From NCBI GenBank assembly GCA_029207755.1, contig JARCOQ010000003.1:1-64000 (forward strand): a stretch of DNA of 64,000 nt. The letters run 5' to 3'. Under the pieces are notes generated by a model. That model ran no database searches. It was not told where the DNA came from and saw only the letters and a list, made by a program, of their open reading frames with translations. The position numbers and the translations under genes are program-made. Shown piece by piece: positions 22,361-32,900 of this stretch (position 1 is the stretch's first letter; every line of letters begins with the position of its first letter). The DNA comes from Chamaea fasciata. Its lineage: Eukaryota; Chordata; Aves; Passeriformes; Sylviidae.

Positions 22361-23839
22361 AGGCCAGGCTGTGCCTCGGGGAGCTCCGGGAATCTGGGAT
22401 TGCCCGTGGGATTCAAGGGCTGGAAAAGCACACCCACCTGCCAGGTTCAGTGCTGGGACAGAGCAAGGCCGGGGCTCGGGGGCAGCAGTCAGAGCTGGGA
22501 CTGCAGGAGAACACCCCAAACCCGGGTTAAACATCCGGCACGACACGCAGCACGCTCCGGGAGAAACTCGGGTGGGAGAAGCCCCGGGATGCTCCACGTT
22601 CCTTGCCCTTGGCAGCTGTGCCAGGGCCTCCCTCAGAATGCTGACCTCACCGTGCAGCTCCTACAAAACAGGAGAACTTATGGGAATCGCCCAGAATCCC
22701 TGGACTTCCAGTTATTAAGAACCACAGCTGCAGCGAAAGGTGCCCAAACTCTACTGCAAACCAGCAGGGCTGAGGAGACGCAGGGATTTATTCCCGAGGG
22801 GACACAAGGATCCCTCAGCCAGCCAGGATTTCTCCCAGGCTCTTCCCACTGCTCTCTAAGGACACAAACAGCAGTTTTTCCCTCGAGTTCCCCTTTCCAT
22901 CAATGCCAAGACTCGTGTTCTCCTCCAACCCCAGGTTCAGGAAGGAAAGTAGGAATATTATCACTGCACAGACTGTCCAGGAGGGTGTGACTGAGGCAGC
23001 AGCACCAGCTCCCACTCCACTGCTGCTCTGGATTCCTGAGCAGCTCCTTTCCATCCTGCCCTTCCCAGCACCATTCCCTGGGTGCCATGTCCACAGACAC
23101 CTTCTCCATGCAGCTTAAAACCCACAGACACCAACAGAAAGGAGATCAAAAATCAATTCACATGTTGCTAGTCAGAGAGAATGGGAGAGGCCTAAAAATC
23201 TGCATTTATTTTAGAACACTAGAGCAATTTCTTCATGACCCTGACTATCAGTGATGGGCAGATAAACACCTTCTTTAACTTACTACCTGCAAAAACATCA
23301 AGTTTCAAGTTTAGTAAAGATAAAATTTTGCTGCAAAAATAAAAGAGGTGGGATGTTGGTGTTAGTGCTTTAACCTTCGGACATTAGCGGCTATTTGTAA
23401 AACAAATTCATTATTGAAGCAGCTAACTTGAAAATAAGGGGTTTTTACAATAAAGTTGACCAAAAAAGAGTCTCAAAATTAAGATATAGGCTGCACAAAT
23501 ATTTAAGAAAAAAAAAGTTGTCTTTCGTGCGTATAACCTGCCAGCCTCTCATGTTTTCAGTCCTTACCATTTATTTTTACCAAGGTGATGATTAAAACCT
23601 TGTCAAAAGCTCAAAAAAAAAAATTCCAGGACAAGGCAGGTGTTTTCCCAAGCACCCTCAGTGTGGAGCTGTGTCAGCCACAAGTGTTTGCTCCCTCAGC
23701 CCAGCCCGGAGCAGGCTCCAGCTGCTGCCCAGGGGGGTTACCAAGGGACTCACCTGTTTGAAGCTGTAAACGCAGGTGGCCTGCACTGGAGTGCCAATAA
23801 ATGTGAAATGTGTGACTCTCACCTTGAATAGCGATCGAT
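22361..23839. other. Low-copy interval before the macrosatellite; no gene recognised
   Basis: The interval is mixed in composition, with an AT-rich part (23150-23630). Minus-strand splice donors stand at 23823/23822 (AAG|GTGAGA) and 23754/23753 (CAG|GTGAGT). An acceptor-like CACTCCAG precedes 23785, so 23785-23754 is a possible 32-nt exon. Open frames are short and overlapping. It is repeated at 58525-60003. Confidence 0.5.
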
Positions 23840-23901
23840 CTTCTCAGGGGAGCCCCTCACCCAGGATGGGGGGCTCTGCCACGGATTTCATCTCTCCGCA
23901 T
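23823..23901 (-). other. Exon-like segment spanning the array/flank junction
   Basis: Within units, a minus-strand acceptor (GACTCTGTTTCAG) opens a 63-nt segment ending GAGAAG|GTCAGT exactly at the unit edge (27079-27017 in unit 2). In unit 1 the flank replaces the intron start. The segment then runs on 16-17 nt into single-copy DNA to a new donor, ATTCAAG|GTGAGA, making 79 nt. It could join array transcripts to the flank. No frame is fully open. Confidence 0.3.
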
Positions 23902-24704
23902 CTGAAACAAAGTCAGGACAACAGTCAGAGTGCTGCAGGATACCTTGACAGCTCCAGACATCTTGTGGCAATCTAGGAATACCCTCTACAGTCTAACCAC
24001 ACCCCACATCACAAATTTCAAGCCCCCAGGACTATTACCCTCGTACCCCTACACCCAGACTGAGCAGCAAGGCAGAGCAGCTCCGGGCCAAACACACACC
24101 AACACCCGTGACACAGCACAGGACAAACGAGGGGACGCAACAGGGACAGAAAACTCTGGCAAGAAGAATGACCCTGAGGGTCCAGAGAACTCGGAATGAG
24201 ATGACCGAGGTAAGATGGAAGGTGAGCTGGCCAGGCTCAGAGAACCCTGCAGGAACAAGATGCCATCGGGATGACTTATCCCAAGAGACGCAGAGATGGA
24301 TGCCCGAGAATCCTACGGTCAGAATCCTCCACCTGTCTTTGCATTCTCACAAGACCTAACCCGCCGGAATGGATCAGGGCGGTGCACGGCTGTCAGTACA
24401 GCTCAGAACAAGACCTGAAAAGGCATCGGACCGGATGCTTGTGAAGAGAGATGGATTCTGATGAGTGTCCGAGCAGCTGAGACAAAGGCACCCGGCTGAG
24501 GAGCACAGAGATCAGAAATGCTAAGACTGATGCCAGGGGTTTGGACAGGCCCCTGAAAGGACTAAAGGAAAAGACAAGACACCAAACAGACAGAGTGCAC
24601 AACAGACAAGTGACACAACACACACCAGGACTGCTCTGCCCTGCACACCTCAGCACTGACATGAAAAATGAGACTTTCCCTTCACGTAGCCTAAGGGGTC
24701 ACAT

Positions 24705-24865
24705 CTTGGTGCCCCCAACTCCAAATCTGACTTAAAAAACCCCTCCCGGTGATCCCTGCCCTGGCATCCTGCTTTCATCCCCTCTGTGAGCCACAGCCCT
24801 CCACTTATCTCTCAGGCATCCAGGGAGGCAAATCCCTGCCAGGTCCAAAGAAGGCCGCCTCTGCC
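24705..24865. other. Diverged patch in macrosatellite unit 1
   Basis: Between CACATC (24700) and GAAGGCCGCCTCT (24848) unit 1 differs at many positions from units 2-5 and also from the first unit at 60004 (for example TTGGTGCCCCCAACTCC against TGGGACATCCCCATCTCC). Both sides are nearly identical to the other units. A gene-conversion tract, or retention of an older version, would explain it. Confidence 0.7.
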
Positions 24866-25129
24866 TCAGGAAAATTCCTCCCGTCACTGGGCTGCTGTCT
24901 CCTAGTCAGCTACGATAAAGAAAATCAAATATCAAAGCATAATCTTAGCCGCACATCAGCCAAAACCCAGCAGCTCTGCTACTCACCGTCTCTTAAGCAG
25001 CACCGGGTCCTCGGGCCCCGTGCGTGCGTCAGCTGAGCTCGGAGGCCGACGCTCGCAGCGCCAAAGCCTTAGAGGCATTACTGGCACCGAGCCCACCCAC
25101 CGTGGCCTCCATTAGGGCTGTGAGCATCC

Positions 25130-26300
25130 CCGGTTAGAGCAGGACAGGAATGCAGGGTGGACATCCCCGGTGAACCTCAACCCTGTGGACTCTGCTCCAC
25201 CACTGTCACTTCCTGCCTGGCCCTAGCTTAGGGCTACTGCCTGCACCTCTCAGGACTTCTGGCCTTGTCTTGCGTTAGGATTGCTGCCGGCACCTGCTCT
25301 CAGGGAAACGGTGTTGGCAGCAGCGCTGTGAGGGCCGGGATGCCTGTACTCTGACTTGTATCCTAGGCTGTACCCCTGATTTTCACTGTGTGTTCTCTAG
25401 TCCTTGAGTCCTTTACCTCAGCCTCTGTGTGTATCACTGTAACCTCCCCCCTTCTGAACCCTGCTTCTTCAGAGCCCTAGACCTTGCAGCCGGGGACGCT
25501 CTGCACCGTTAGGGTCCCAAGAGCTGTCCCGCACGCAGGACAGGTACATCCACAGTTGTTCCCTGCCTACCCTAAGAAACGTGGCCCTGAGACAGGGCAG
25601 AGGCTGACAGAGCCGAACTCTTTGCGGTGGCAAAAGGCACGAAGCCTTACCAACCGCCGCCTCGAGAGGGAATCAGGAGCACTTCCACCGGCTGCGGAGA
25701 GACAGGGAATCCCAGGGTGGGTGGGGCGGGAAACCCCCGTTATCCCCAGCCCTGTTGGATCCTGCTCCCCACTATCGCTTCCTGCCTGGCCCTAGCCTGA
25801 CTGTGTCTGCACAGGTCAGAGCTTCTGGTGTGTTCCTGCACTAGGGCTGCTGCCTGCACCTGCTCTCAGGGGAAGTGTGCTGGTAGCAGTGCTGTGAGGG
25901 CCGCTACACCTGTACTCTGACTTGTATCCTAGCCCGCTCCCCTGAGTTTCACCGTGTGTCCTCTAGTCCTTGAGTCCTTTACCTCAGCCTCTGTGTGTGT
26001 GGCTACACCTCCCCCCTTCTAAACCCAACTTCTTTAGAGCCCTGCACCTCGCAGCCAGGCCTTCTGGCATTGTCCTGCATAAGGGCTCCTGCCTGTACCT
26101 GCACTCAGGGAAACGGGCATGTCTTTAGGGCTACTCCTTCGGGTCTGGGGTAGGGGTGGGGTCGGGCTGGTACACCTGTACTCTCAATTGGCACATCTTG
26201 GACATCCCTATCTCCACACCTGACTCAAAAACCCCTCCTGACAAGTCCTGACCCAGCACTCCACTTTCATCCCCTCTGTGGCTCTGAACCCTCCACTTAT
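25130..26300. repeat. Internal ~570-bp duplication within the macrosatellite unit
   Basis: CACTTCCTGCCTGGCCCTAG, CTGTGAGGGCCG, GTACTCTGACTTGTATCCTA, AGTCCTTGAGTCCTTTACCT and the CCTCCCCCCTTCT stretch occur twice, about 565-590 bp apart, with a partial third pass from 26050. The two halves are clearly diverged, so this duplication is older than the amplification of the 3182-bp unit. Confidence 0.75.
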
Positions 26301-26560
26301 CTCTTGGACGTCTGGGGATGAGAATCCACGCCGGGTGCCAAAGAAGGCCGCCTCTCCCTCAGGGAAACTCCTGCTGTCGCCGGGCTGTTGTCTCTTAGTC
26401 AGCTACAACAAAGAAAACCAAACATGAATGCGTGATCTTAGCAGCCCATCACCCAAAACCCGACAATTCTGCTACTCACCGTCTCCTAAGCTTGCCTGTG
26501 TCCTCGGCCCCGCGCTTCAGCTGCGCTCAGAGGCCAACGCCGGCGTCGCAGGGTCTGCCT
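26200..26560. repeat. Diverged copy (beta) of the 24705-25050 segment (alpha)
   Basis: Two ~350-bp blocks per unit share CACTTATCTCT, AAAGAAGGCCGCCTCT, CTGTCTC, TAGTCAGCTAC, AAAGAAAA and CTGCTACTCACCGTCTC. The separation is about 1490 bp in one direction round the unit and about 1690 bp in the other. Both end in the same minus-strand donor (ACG|GTGAGT), at 24987 and 26480. Confidence 0.7.
26480..26558 (-). other. Exon-like segment in the macrosatellite unit (79 nt)
   Basis: The minus strand reads TGTCTGCTCTTTACCCAG, 79 nt, then GAGACG|GTGAGT. All three frames contain stops, so it would be a non-coding exon. It recurs in every unit. Confidence 0.3.
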
Positions 26561-26896
26561 GGGTAAAGAGCAGACAAGGTGACGTGGCAGCGCTGGAACT
26601 TGAGGGGACCCTCCCTCCTTCTCCTCCCTGACTCACCTCAACTCCTCGGCCGTTATCCAAGCCTACCTGGATGGGGCCTTCACAAGGAGAAGATCAAGGC
26701 TCCATCACAGACTCCTGGAATGCTCCCGGAGGGCTCACGGGTGAGGTGACGCGGGTCTGTCGTCCCGTTGGTGAGAGGGGAGCTCGGCCTCCTGCGAGTG
26801 GACTCCCTAAAACGCACAATAACGGAGGCTTAGAGTTGCACCAGCGAGTGAGGCTTGAACAATAGCAACGGCTTCTGTCCACCCGTCACTGCTCAC

Positions 26897-26938
26897 CTCG
26901 CCCACGTCAGCTTGACTGCTGAGATCCGGCTTCACCAC
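26897..26938 (-). other. Exon-like segment in the macrosatellite unit (42 nt)
   Basis: The minus strand reads TTTGTCTTTATTTTTAG, 42 nt, then GGCGAG|GTGAGC. It is open in phase 0 (VVKPDLSSQADVGE), but the length is too short to be meaningful alone, and neighbouring exon-like segments carry stops. It recurs in every unit. A non-coding repeat transcript fits better than a protein. Confidence 0.3.
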
Positions 26939-29900
26939 CTAAAAATAAAGACAAAGAACAGAGCTGTAACACAGCCATCATTTACACCTCCCCTGCAAAC
27001 AGAAACAGGGACTGACCTTCTCAGGGGAGCCCCCTCACCCAGGATGGGGGGCTCTGCCACAGATTTCATCTCTCTGCATCTGAAACAGAGTCAGGACAAA
27101 AGTCAGAGTGCTGCAGGATACCTTGACAGCTCCAGACATCTTGTGGCAATCTAGGAATACCCTCTACAGTCTAACCACACCCCACATCACAAATTTCAAG
27201 CCCCCAGGACTATTACCCTCGTACCCCTACACCCAGACTGAGCAGCAAGGCAGAGCAGCTCCGGGCCAAACACACACCAACACCCGTGACACAGCACAGG
27301 ACAAACGAGGGGACGCAACAGGGACAGAAAACTCTGGGCAAGAAGAATGACCCTGAGGGTCCAGAGAACTCGGAATGAGATGACCGAGGTAAGATGGAAG
27401 GTGAGCTGGCCAGGCTCAGAGAACCCTGCAGGAACAAGATGCCATCGGGATGACTTATCCCAAGAGACGCAGAGATGGATGCCCGAGAATCCTACGGTCA
27501 GAATCCTCCACCTGTCTTTGCATTCTCACAAGACCTAACCCGCCGGAATGGATCAGGGCGGTGCACGGCTGTCAGTACAGCTCAGAACAAGACCTGAAAA
27601 GGCATCGGACTGGATGCTTGTGAAGAGAGATGGATTCTGATGAGTGTCCGAGCAGCTGAGACAAAGGCACCTGGCTGAGGAGCACAGAGATCAGAAATGC
27701 TAAGACTGATGCCAGGGGTTTTGACAGGCCCCTGAAAGGACTAAAGGAAAAGACAAGACACCAAACAGACAGAGTGCACAAGAGACAAGTGACACAACAC
27801 ACACCAGGACTGCTCTGCCCTGCACACCTCAGCACTGACATGAAAAATGAGACTTTTCCTTCACGTAGCCTAAGGGGTCACATCTGGGACATCCCCATCT
27901 CCAAACCCGACTCAAAAAAATCCCTCCCGCTGACCCCTGCCCTGGTACCCCGCTTTCATCCCCTCTGTGGCTCCAAGCCCTCCACTTATCTCTCAAATGT
28001 CTGGGGAGGTGAATCCACGCTGGGCGCCAAAGAAGGCCGCCTCTCCCTCAGAAAAATTCCTCCCGTCACTGGGCTGCTGTCTCCTAGTCAGCTACGATAA
28101 AGAAAATCAAATATCAAAGCATAATCTTAGCTGCACATCAGCCAAAACCCAGCAGCTCTGCTACTCACCGTCTCTTAAGCAGGACCGGGCCCTCGGGCCC
28201 CGTGCGTGCTTCAGCTGAGCTCGGAGGCCGACGCTCGCAGCGCCAAAGCCTTAGAGGCATTACTGGCACCGAGCCCACCCACCGTGGCCTCCATTAGGGC
28301 TGTGAGCATCCCCGGTTAGAGCAGGACAGGAACGCAGGGTGGACATCCCCGGTGAACCTCAACCCTGTGGACTCTGCCCCACCACTGTCACTTCCTGCCT
28401 GGCCCTAGCTTAGGGCTACTGCCTGCACCTCTCAGGACTTCTGGCCTTGTCTTGCGTTAGGATTGCTGCCGGCACCTGCTCTCAGGGAAACGGTGTTGGC
28501 AGCAGCGCTGTGAGGGCCGGGATGCCTGTACTCTGACTTGTATCCTAGGCTGTACCCCTGATTTTCACTGTGTGTTCTCTAGTCCTTGAGTCCTTTACCT
28601 CAGCCTCTGTGTGTATCACTGTAACCTCCCCCCTTCTGAACCCTGCTTCTTCAGAGCCCTAGACCTTGCAGCCGGGGACGCTCTGCACCGTTAGGGTCCC
28701 AAGAGCTGTCCCGCACGCAGGACAGGTACATCCACAGTTGTTCCCTGCCTACCCTAAGAAACGTGGCCCTGAGACAGGGCAGAGGCTGACAGAGCCGAAC
28801 TCTTTGCGGTGGCAAAAGGCACGAAGCCTTACCAACCGCCGCCTCGAGAGGGAATCAGGAGCACTTCCACCGGCTGCGGAGAGACAGGGAATCCCAGGGT
28901 GGGTGGGGCGGGAAACCCCCGTTATCCCCAGCCCTGTTGGATCCTGCTCCCCACTATCGCTTCCTGCCTGGCCCTAGCCTGACTGTGTCTGCACAGGTCA
29001 GAGCTTCTGGTGTGTTCCTGCACTAGGGCTGCTGCCTGCACCTGCTCTCAGGGGAAGTGTGCTGGTAGCAGTGCTGTGAGGGCCGCTACACCTGTACTCT
29101 GACTTGTATCCTAGCCCGCTCCCCTGAGTTTCACCGTGTGTCCTCTAGTCCTTGAGTCCTTTACCTCAGCCTCTGTGTGTGTGGCTACACCTCCCCCCTT
29201 CTAAACCCAACTTCTTTAGAGCCCTGCACCTCGCAGCCAGGCCTTCTGGCATTGTCCTGCATAAGGGCTCCTGCCTGTACCTGCACTCAGGGAAACGGGC
29301 ATGTCTTTAGGGCTACTCCTTCGGGTCTGGGGTAGGGGTGGGGTCGGGCTGGTACACCTGTACTCTCAATTGGCACATCTTGGACATCCCTATCTCCACA
29401 CCTGACTCAAAAACCCCTCCTGACAAGTCCTGACCCAGCACTCCACTTTCATCCCCTCTGTGGCTCTGAACCCTCCACTTATCTCTTGGACGTCTGGGGA
29501 TGAGAATCCACGCCGGGTGCCAAAGAAGGCCGCCTCTCCCTCAGGGAAACTCCTGCTGTCGCCGGGCTGTTGTCTCTTAGTCAGCTACAACAAAGAAAAC
29601 CAAACATGAATGCGTGATCTTAGCAGCCCATCACCCAAAACCCGACAATTCTGCTACTCACCGTCTCCTAAGCTTGCCTGTGTCCTCGGCCCCGCGCTTC
29701 AGCTGCGCTCAGAGGCCAACGCCGGCGTCGCAGGGTCTGCCTGGGTAAAGAGCAGACAAGGTGACGTGGCAGCGCTGGAACTTGAGGGGACCCTCCCTCC
29801 TTCTCCTCCCTGACTCACCTCAACTCCTCGGCCGTTATCCAAGCCTACCTGGATGGGGCCTTCACAAGGAGAAGATCAAGGCTCCATCACAGACTCCTGG

Positions 29901-32900
29901 AATGCTCCCGGAGGGCTCACGGGTGAGGTGACGCGGGTCTGTCGTCCCGTTGGTGAGAGGGGAGCTCGGCCTCCTGCGAGTGGACTCCCTAAAACGCACA
30001 ATAACGGAGGCTTAGAGTTGCACCAGCGAGTGAGGCTTGAACAATAGCAACGGCTTCTGTCCACCCGTCACTGCTCACCTCGCCCACGTCAGCTTGACTG
30101 CTGAGATCCGGCTTCACCACCTAAAAATAAAGACAAAGAACAGAGCTGTAACACAGCCATCATTTACACCTCCCCTGCAAACAGAAACAGGGACTGACCT
30201 TCTCAGGGGAGCCCCCTCACCCAGGATGGGGGGCTCTGCCACAGATTTCATCTCTCTGCATCTGAAACAGAGTCAGGACAAAAGTCAGAGTGCTGCAGGA
30301 TACCTTGACAGCTCCAGACATCTTGTGGCAATCTAGGAATACCCTCTACAGTCTAACCACACCCCACATCACAAATTTCAAGCCCCCAGGACTATTACCC
30401 TCGTACCCCTACACCCAGACTGAGCAGCAAGGCAGAGCAGCTCCGGGCCAAACACACACCAACACCCGTGACACAGCACAGGACAAACGAGGGGACGCAA
30501 CAGGGACAGAAAACTCTGGGCAAGAAGAATGACCCTGAGGGTCCAGAGAACTCGGAATGAGATGACCGAGGTAAGATGGAAGGTGAGCTGGCCAGGCTCA
30601 GAGAACCCTGCAGGAACAAGATGCCATCGGGATGACTTATCCCAAGAGACGCAGAGATGGATGCCCGAGAATCCTACGGTCAGAATCCTCCACCTGTCTT
30701 TGCATTCTCACAAGACCTAACCCGCCGGAATGGATCAGGGCGGTGCACGGCTGTCAGTACAGCTCAGAACAAGACCTGAAAAGGCATCGGACTGGATGCT
30801 TGTGAAGAGAGATGGATTCTGATGAGTGTCCGAGCAGCTGAGACAAAGGCACCTGGCTGAGGAGCACAGAGATCAGAAATGCTAAGACTGACGCCAGGGG
30901 TTTTGACAGGCCCCTGAAAGGACTAAAGGAAAAGACAAGACACCAAACAGACAGAGTGCACAAGAGACAAGTGACACAACACACACCAGGACTGCTCTGC
31001 CCTGCACACCTCAGCACTGACATGAAAAATGAGACTTTTCCTTCACGTAGCCTAAGGGGTCACATCTGGGACATCCCCATCTCCAAACCCGACTCAAAAA
31101 AATCCCTCCCGCTGACCCCTGCCCTGGTACCCCGCTTTCATCCCCTCTGTGGCTCCAAGCCCTCCACTTATCTCTCAAATGTCTGGGGAGGTGAATCCAC
31201 GCCGGGCGCCAAAGAAGGCCGCCTCTCCCTCAGAAAAATTCCTCCCGTCACTGGGCTGCTGTCTCCTAGTCAGCTACGATAAAGAAAATCAAATATCAAA
31301 GCATAATCTTAGCTGCACATCAGCCAAAACCCAGCAGCTCTGCTACTCACCGTCTCTTAAGCAGGACCGGGCCCTCGGGCCCCGTGCGTGCTTCAGCTGA
31401 GCTCGGAGGCCGACGCTCGCAGCGCCAAAGCCTTAGAGGCATTACTGGCACCGAGCCCACCCACCGTGGCCTCCATTAGGGCTGTGAGCATCCCCGGTTA
31501 GAGCAGGACAGGAACGCAGGGTGGACATCCCCGGTGAACCTCAACCCTGTGGACTCTGCCCCACCACTGTCACTTCCTGCCTGGCCCTAGCTTAGGGCTA
31601 CTGCCTGCACCTCTCAGGACTTCTGGCCTTGTCTTGCGTTAGGATTGCTGCCGGCACCTGCTCTCAGGGAAACGGTGTTGGCAGCAGCGCTGTGAGGGCC
31701 GGGATGCCTGTACTCTGACTTGTATCCTAGGCTGTACCCCTGATTTTCACTGTGTGTTCTCTAGTCCTTGAGTCCTTTACCTCAGCCTCTGTGTGTATCA
31801 CTGTAACCTCCCCCCTTCTGAACCCTGCTTCTTCAGAGCCCTAGACCTTGCAGCCGGGGACGCTCTGCACCGTTAGGGTCCCAAGAGCTGTCCCGCACGC
31901 AGGACAGGTACATCCACAGTTGTTCCCTGCCTACCCTAAGAAACGTGGCCCTGAGACAGGGCAGAGGCTGACAGAGCCGAACTCTTTGCGGTGGCAAAAG
32001 GCACGAAGCCTTACCAACCGCCGCCTCGAGAGGGAATCAGGAGCACTTCCACCGGCTGCGGAGAGACAGGGAATCCCAGGGTGGGTGGGGCGGGAAACCC
32101 CCGTTATCCCCAGCCCTGTTGGATCCTGCTCCCCACTATCGCTTCCTGCCTGGCCCTAGCCTGACTGTGTCTGCACAGGTCAGAGCTTCTGGTGTGTTCC
32201 TGCACTAGGGCTGCTGCCTGCACCTGCTCTCAGGGGAAGTGTGCTGGTAGCAGTGCTGTGAGGGCCGCTACACCTGTACTCTGACTTGTATCCTAGCCCG
32301 CTCCCCTGAGTTTCACCGTGTGTCCTCTAGTCCTTGAGTCCTTTACCTCAGCCTCTGTGTGTGTGGCTACACCTCCCCCCTTCTAAACCCAACTTCTTTA
32401 GAGCCCTGCACCTCGCAGCCAGGCCTTCTGGCATTGTCCTGCATAAGGGCTCCTGCCTGTACCTGCACTCAGGGAAACGGGCATGTCTTTAGGGCTACTC
32501 CTTCGGGTCTGGGGTAGGGGTGGGGTCGGGCTGGTACACCTGTACTCTCAATTGGCACATCTTGGACATCCCTATCTCCACACCTGACTCAAAAACCCCT
32601 CCTGACAAGTCCTGACCCAGCACTCCACTTTCATCCCCTCTGTGGCTCTGAACCCTCCACTTATCTCTTGGACGTCTGGGGATGAGAATCCACGCCGGGT
32701 GCCAAAGAAGGCCGCCTCTCCCTCAGGGAAACTCCTGCTGTCGCCGGGCTGTTGTCTCTTAGTCAGCTACAACAAAGAAAACCAAACATGAATGCGTGAT
32801 CTTAGCAGCCCATCACCCAAAACCCGACAATTCTGCTACTCACCGTCTCCTAAGCTTGCCTGTGTCCTCGGCCCCGCGCTTCAGCTGCGCTCAGAGGCCA

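Larger units (their letters stand above)
15103..23839. repeat. Segmental duplication, copy 1
   Basis: This interval recurs at 51981-60003 in the same orientation with only scattered base differences. The offset falls from 36878 at the left edge to about 36224-36244 after a 654-bp segment missing from copy 2, and to 36164 after the loss of one 73-bp VNTR unit. The candidate gene, tRNA-like sequence, CpG island, CTCF-like VNTR and AT/A-rich blocks are all duplicated together. Copy 2 starts directly after a 32-bp minisatellite, whereas copy 1 continues leftward into 13756-15102. Confidence 0.95.

Noticed and set aside
24830..24870. Minus-strand TTTGGCGCCCGGCGTGG resembling a retroviral lysine-tRNA primer site (for example near 28015-28035)
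   Set aside because: The word lies inside both the alpha and beta duplicate blocks, with no CA-ending LTR in front and no retroviral frames nearby. The resemblance is partial and not enough for an endogenous retrovirus call.
25484..25795. 103-codon frame present in every macrosatellite unit
   Set aside because: It is unchanged only because the units are homogenised. It has no recognised domain, its diverged internal counterpart ~570 bp away is not open in the same way, and no promoter or splice context is clear.
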